Source of the DNA: an uncultured Collinsella sp.
GTDB taxonomy: Bacteria; Actinomycetota; Coriobacteriia; Coriobacteriales; Coriobacteriaceae
Direction of reading: 5' to 3'
Assembly (NCBI GenBank): GCA_900754435.1
Contig: CAAECT010000193.1
Location: 1 to 8,361 of the forward strand
Length of the DNA stretch: 8,361 nucleotides
Below are positions 4,853 to 8,361 of the stretch, in pieces. How positions within the stretch are numbered: the stretch's first letter is position 1; each line of letters opens with the position of its first letter. The notes under the pieces are model-generated. The model had not been told where the DNA came from, searched no databases, and worked only from the letters and a program-made list of their open reading frames with translations. Position numbers and translations under genes: made by a program.

Positions 4853-6088
4853 CTAGTAGTTAGCTTCGTAGCCGTTGCCGTCGCCGGTGGGCTCTTCGTA
4901 GTAGTCCGAATCGCTTGAATCGCTTGAGTCATCGGAATCGTCAGAGCTGACCGATGAGGTTGCGGTACCGTTTGCGTAATCGTCAGACGTGTTGTTGTTC
5001 AGGTCGCCAATCGTAGAGCTGGAACCATCGGAAAGACCCATGGTGTTGGGACCCTTGGGATCCTTGCCGGCATCGACGCGCTCCATCATTTCCTTGAGCT
5101 CGTCCTCGTAGACAAAGACGTAGCTCACACCGTCGATCATGGTGCTGTCGTCGGCGTACGAGGGCAGGTTGGCCGAGTAGATACCGTCGACATCCATACC
5201 GCGCATGGCGTTGACCGTAGCCACGATATCCTGAACGCTCATATCGGTTACGAGCATATCGGACAGCGAATTAACCAGGCCAAAGATCTTCGTGGCATCG
5301 AAGTTATTGAGAATCTGGTTGGCAAGGGCGCCAAGCACCTGGCGCTGGTGGCGCATGCGCGTGTAATCGCCGTCGGCATAGGTGTAGCGGCAGCGGGCAT
5401 AGGTAAGGGCGGTGGCACCGTCCATATGCTGCTGGCCAGCGGTAATCTTAATATCCAGGTGCTCGGGGTCGTCAACATCATCGGTTGCGTTAATGTCGAT
5501 ACCGCCAACCGAATCAATCAGCGCCTGCATACCGTCGAAGCTGACCTCGGCATAGTGGGAAATCTGAACACCGCACAGCTCGTTGACCGCCTCGACCATG
5601 GCCTCGGCGCCGCCAACGGTATGGCAGGCGTTGATCTTCATGGTCTCGCCCTTGTACTCGACCTTGGTGTCGCGCGGAACGGAAATGAGCGTCGTCTGCT
5701 TTTGCGTGGGGTCGATGCGTGCCAGGATAATCGAGTCGGCACGATACGTATCCTCGCCCGGACGGCCGTCGGTGCCAAGAAGCAGCACGTAGAACGGATC
5801 CTTTGCCTCATCGGTGTCAACCAGAACCCGACGCAGATTGTCGGTAATGACATTAGAATCGCCGAGCTTGCCCATAATGGTGGCAAACCACAGGCCGGCA
5901 GCGGTAGTGGCACTCAGCAGCACGCCAAGCACGACAATGAGCGCGACGTGACGAATCGTGTGGCTACGGCGACGTTGACGAGCGCGCTCGGAATAGCGAG
6001 CCACGTTATCGCGACTGTAGATCTTGGCCTGCGCACCAGTTGAGGGTCTTCGGGTGGTGGTATCCGCGAGGGGTTTTTTATTAAACAT
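4853..6088 (-). CDS. LytR-CpsA-Psr (LCP) family cell-wall protein
   Basis: This 411-residue membrane-anchored protein belongs to the family that transfers undecaprenyl-linked glycopolymers to peptidoglycan. It has a basic cytoplasmic N-terminus (about 1-46, with RARQRRR at 35-41), one membrane helix at about 46-71, and an extracellular LCP domain from about 99 to 260. Family hallmarks are LLLGTDGR at 102-109, RADSIILARID at 116-126, SVPRDTKV at 136-143, and an arginine-rich segment ending TRMRHQRQ (243-250) with Arg244, Arg246 and Arg249. The C-terminus after about 340 is a low-complexity tail rich in Ser, Asp and Gly, with a Ser/Asp run at about 381-395. I prefer ATG 6088, which has an AGG 6 nt upstream; a TTG at 6094 is possible. 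The gene begins 12 nt after murA ends, so the two probably form one transcript. The exact polymer attached is unknown. Confidence 0.92.
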   Translation of the reverse strand: MFNKKPLADTTTRRPSTGAQAKIYSRDNVARYSERARQRRRSHTIRHVALIVVLGVLLSATTAAGLWFATIMGKLGDSNVITDNLRRVLVDTDEAKDPFYVLLLGTDGRPGEDTYRADSIILARIDPTQKQTTLISVPRDTKVEYKGETMKINACHTVGGAEAMVEAVNELCGVQISHYAEVSFDGMQALIDSVGGIDINATDDVDDPEHLDIKITAGQQHMDGATALTYARCRYTYADGDYTRMRHQRQVLGALANQILNNFDATKIFGLVNSLSDMLVTDMSVQDIVATVNAMRGMDVDGIYSANLPSYADDSTMIDGVSYVFVYEDELKEMMERVDAGKDPKGPNTMGLSDGSSSTIGDLNNNTSDDYANGTATSSVSSDDSDDSSDSSDSDYYEEPTGDGNGYEANY

Positions 6089-6100
6089 AGGCAACCTGTA

Positions 6101-7384
6101 TTAGTAGATGACGGGATCGGGGACGGTAGCATGCTCGACATGCGCGCCGAGCGCCTGCAGCTTTTCGACAAACCGCTCGTAGCCGCGCTTGATGTGATGG
6201 ATGGCCGAAACCTCGGTCGTCCCGTCGGCGATCAAGCCCGCTACGACGAGGGCCGCTCCGCCACGCAGATCGGGCGAGGTAACCTGTGCACCCGAGAAGC
6301 CCTTGACGCCATGAATCATGGCATGATGGCTCTCGATACGAATGTCGGCACCCATGCGCACCAGCTCAGAGGCAAACATAAAGCGATTCTCGAAGATGTT
6401 CTCGGTGATAACGGAGCTACCATCGGCAAGGGCGGAGAGCACCATAATCTGCGCCTGCATGTCCGTCGGGAAGCCGGGGAACGGAAGCGTCTGGATGTCG
6501 ACCGGCTTGATACGCTCGGCACGGTTTACATGGACGCCATCCTCGACGCGCTCGCAGTCGATACCCATGAGCTCCATCTTCTTGAGCACCATGCCCAAGT
6601 GAATGGGGCAAAAACCCGTGACGTCGACACCGCGATCGTCGGCCATCAACGCACCGGCGACGATAAAGGTGCCGGCCTCGATGCGGTCGCCCACTACGCG
6701 ATGGGTAACGGGATGCAGCTCTTCCACGCCCTCGATGGTCACGACAGGCGTACCGGCGCCGACAATCTTGGCGCCCATCTCGTTGAGCATGTTGGCGAGA
6801 TCGACGATCTCGGGCTCGCGGGCGGCATTGTCGATAACCGTGGTACCCTTCGCGCGCACGGATGCCATGATGAGGTTCTCGGTCGCACCGACACTGGCGA
6901 ACTCGAGCGTGACGGTGGTACCGCGCAGACCTTGGGGCGCATTAGCGTTGATGTAACCGTGGGCGGTATCGAACTCAACGCCCAGGGCCTCGAGACCAAG
7001 AATGTGCATATCGATCTTGCGAGCACCCAGGTTGCAGCCGCCCGGCATGGCGATCTTGGCGCGATGGAAGCGACCCAGCAGGGGTCCCATCACGGCTGTG
7101 GAAGCACGCATCTTGGCAACGAGCTCGTAGGGGGCCTCCCAAGAATCGACCTGAGAGGTATCAATCTCGAGCGTGTGCTCGTCGAGAACATCGATCGTAG
7201 CGCCCATGCCCTTGAGCACCTTGCCCATCACGTGGACATCGGAAATATCGGGCACGTTCTGCAGCGTCGTCTTGCCCGGCGCCAGAAGCGTTGCCGCCAT
7301 GAGTTTGAGTGCGGAGTTCTTGGCACCCGAGACGGGCACGGAGCCTCCGATGGCGTGGCCACCCTCAACGCGGATAATATCCAA
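6101..7384 (-). CDS. murA: UDP-N-acetylglucosamine 1-carboxyvinyltransferase
   Basis: This 427-residue cytosolic enzyme performs the first committed step of peptidoglycan synthesis, transferring enolpyruvate from PEP to UDP-GlcNAc. The substrate-binding Lys22-Asn23 in SGAKNSALK is present. So is the catalytic loop PGGCNLGAR at 114-122 with Cys117, the residue alkylated by fosfomycin. Asp308 in FPTDMQAQ matches the catalytic Asp305 of the E. coli enzyme, and the DLRGGAALV segment near the C-terminus supplies a conserved Arg. Length is normal. The start is TTG at 7384, with GAAAGGG 6 nt upstream and an in-frame TAG two codons before it, so no longer form is possible. murA follows the ATP synthase operon, an arrangement common in Gram-positive genomes, and is followed by an LCP gene. 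The atpC terminator lies right against its ribosome binding site. Confidence 0.97.
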   Translation of the reverse strand: MDIIRVEGGHAIGGSVPVSGAKNSALKLMAATLLAPGKTTLQNVPDISDVHVMGKVLKGMGATIDVLDEHTLEIDTSQVDSWEAPYELVAKMRASTAVMGPLLGRFHRAKIAMPGGCNLGARKIDMHILGLEALGVEFDTAHGYINANAPQGLRGTTVTLEFASVGATENLIMASVRAKGTTVIDNAAREPEIVDLANMLNEMGAKIVGAGTPVVTIEGVEELHPVTHRVVGDRIEAGTFIVAGALMADDRGVDVTGFCPIHLGMVLKKMELMGIDCERVEDGVHVNRAERIKPVDIQTLPFPGFPTDMQAQIMVLSALADGSSVITENIFENRFMFASELVRMGADIRIESHHAMIHGVKGFSGAQVTSPDLRGGAALVVAGLIADGTTEVSAIHHIKRGYERFVEKLQALGAHVEHATVPDPVIY

Positions 7385-7390
7385 GGTCTA

Positions 7391-7397
7391 CCCTTTC
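7391..7397 (-). promoter_or_regulatory. Strong ribosome binding site for the TTG start of murA
   Basis: The minus strand reads GAAAGGG, then TAGACC, then TTG. The spacer is 6 nt and contains an in-frame TAG, which fixes TTG 7384 as the start. The motif directly follows the U-run of the upstream terminator. Confidence 0.8.
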
Positions 7398-7436
7398 AAA
7401 AAGCATGCCCGGGATGGCTGGGCCATCCCGGGCATG
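7398..7436 (-). terminator. Rho-independent terminator of the ATP synthase operon
   Basis: CATGCCCGGGATGG (7404-7417) and CCATCCCGGGCATG (7423-7436) form a perfect 14-bp stem with a 5-nt loop. On the minus strand the stem is followed by C and five T (7398-7402). It lies 36 nt after the atpC stop. The U-run touches the murA ribosome binding site, so any transcript that includes murA must read through this hairpin or start very close to it. Confidence 0.88.
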
Positions 7437-7472
7437 ATGTGTTCGCAAATGGTCGAACGCTAAATCGTTTGA

Positions 7473-7865
7473 CTATTGGGCAAGCTTGAGCTTACACCAT
7501 GCGATTTCATTATAGAGGTAGGCGCGGCGTGCATCATCCTCCGACAAATTACCCAGCTTCTCTTCAAAACCTTGAATATCAGCTTTAAGCTTGTCGGCAT
7601 CGACGGTCGCCAAATCGCAAGCGCGCTCGGCGAGAACGGTCACGACATCGTCCGCAACCTGGGCATAGCCGCCGGCCACGGCAAACGTGTGGTCGACAGT
7701 GCCCATGGCCTTATCGGAAACGCGAACGTAACCGCGGTCGATCGTGCAGATCTCGCTGGAGTGAGCAGGCAGAACGCCAAACTCGCCATCCGTGGACGGA
7801 ATCGACACAAACGCAGCGTCGCCCTCATAGGCGCAGCTCACGGGGCACACGATGCGGATACGCAT
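7473..7865 (-). CDS. atpC: F1Fo ATP synthase subunit epsilon
   Basis: This 130-residue central-stalk subunit couples rotation to catalysis and can inhibit ATP hydrolysis. The N-terminal beta-sandwich (about 1-84) shows the family pattern, including STDGEFGVLPAHSSEI (24-39, usually G-x-x-G-x-L-P-x-H), and AVAGGYAQVADDVVTVLAERA (62-82). The C-terminal helical hairpin (about 87-130) carries the regulatory part. It starts with ATG 7865, 3 nt after the atpD stop, with GGGGAG upstream inside the end of atpD. As usual it is the last gene of the atp operon, and a strong terminator follows. Confidence 0.95.
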   Translation of the reverse strand: MRIRIVCPVSCAYEGDAAFVSIPSTDGEFGVLPAHSSEICTIDRGYVRVSDKAMGTVDHTFAVAGGYAQVADDVVTVLAERACDLATVDADKLKADIQGFEEKLGNLSEDDARRAYLYNEIAWCKLKLAQ

Positions 7866-7868
7866 AAC

Positions 7869-8361
<493 letters not shown>

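Noticed and set aside
4510..4863. Plus-strand frame after pepT (117 codons)
   Set aside because: It starts inside the end of pepT, runs through the terminator and inverted repeats, and gives a low-information peptide. No ribosome binding site or domain was seen.
6131..7489. Long plus-strand frame opposite murA (452 codons)
   Set aside because: It mirrors the strongly biased codons of murA, has no recognisable motif, and crosses the atpC terminator and end of atpC.

Overview
The window is a GC-rich bacterial chromosome segment carrying eight protein genes, one of them cut by the right edge. All but one lie on the minus strand. Gene content and style suggest an actinobacterium, possibly a gut Coriobacteriia such as Collinsella. 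The clues are the atpD-atpC-murA order, an LCP wall protein after murA, alternative GTG and TTG starts, and U-tailed GC terminators. The taxon is an inference, since no rRNA gene is present.

Reading the minus strand from right to left: the 3' part of atpD and the whole of atpC end the F1Fo ATP synthase operon, which closes with a strong terminator at 7398-7436. That terminator abuts the ribosome binding site of murA, which starts with TTG. murA is followed 12 nt later by a LytR-CpsA-Psr (LCP) gene, so the two form a cell-envelope pair. One makes a peptidoglycan precursor and the other probably attaches polymers to the wall. The 3' side of the LCP gene (about 4583-4852) has no credible gene. 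It holds a REP-like dispersed-repeat remnant and two strong inverted repeats.

The middle block is a divergent unit. pepT (peptidase T, plus strand) is transcribed away from a DtxR/MntR-type metalloregulator gene (minus strand). The regulator gene is followed 10 nt later by a stand-alone homocysteine S-methyltransferase gene. The 120-nt gap between regulator and pepT contains a perfect 18-bp palindrome overlapping both likely promoters. This is a good candidate operator that would link metal status to peptide use and methionine synthesis. Both outer ends of the block are closed by terminators that share an almost identical 3' arm and U-tail in inverted orientation.

To the left lies a monocistronic phosphoglucomutase/phosphomannomutase-family gene with its own upstream region, which contains palindromes. 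The last 264 nt show no gene. On the minus strand this stretch has a TTGAGAAC motif and small hairpins that recall an rRNA leader or spacer, but this is weakly supported.

Most of the window is conserved housekeeping sequence. The points most worth a second look are the divergent palindrome, the terminator that abuts the murA start, the large hairpin region after the LCP gene, and the paired terminators.
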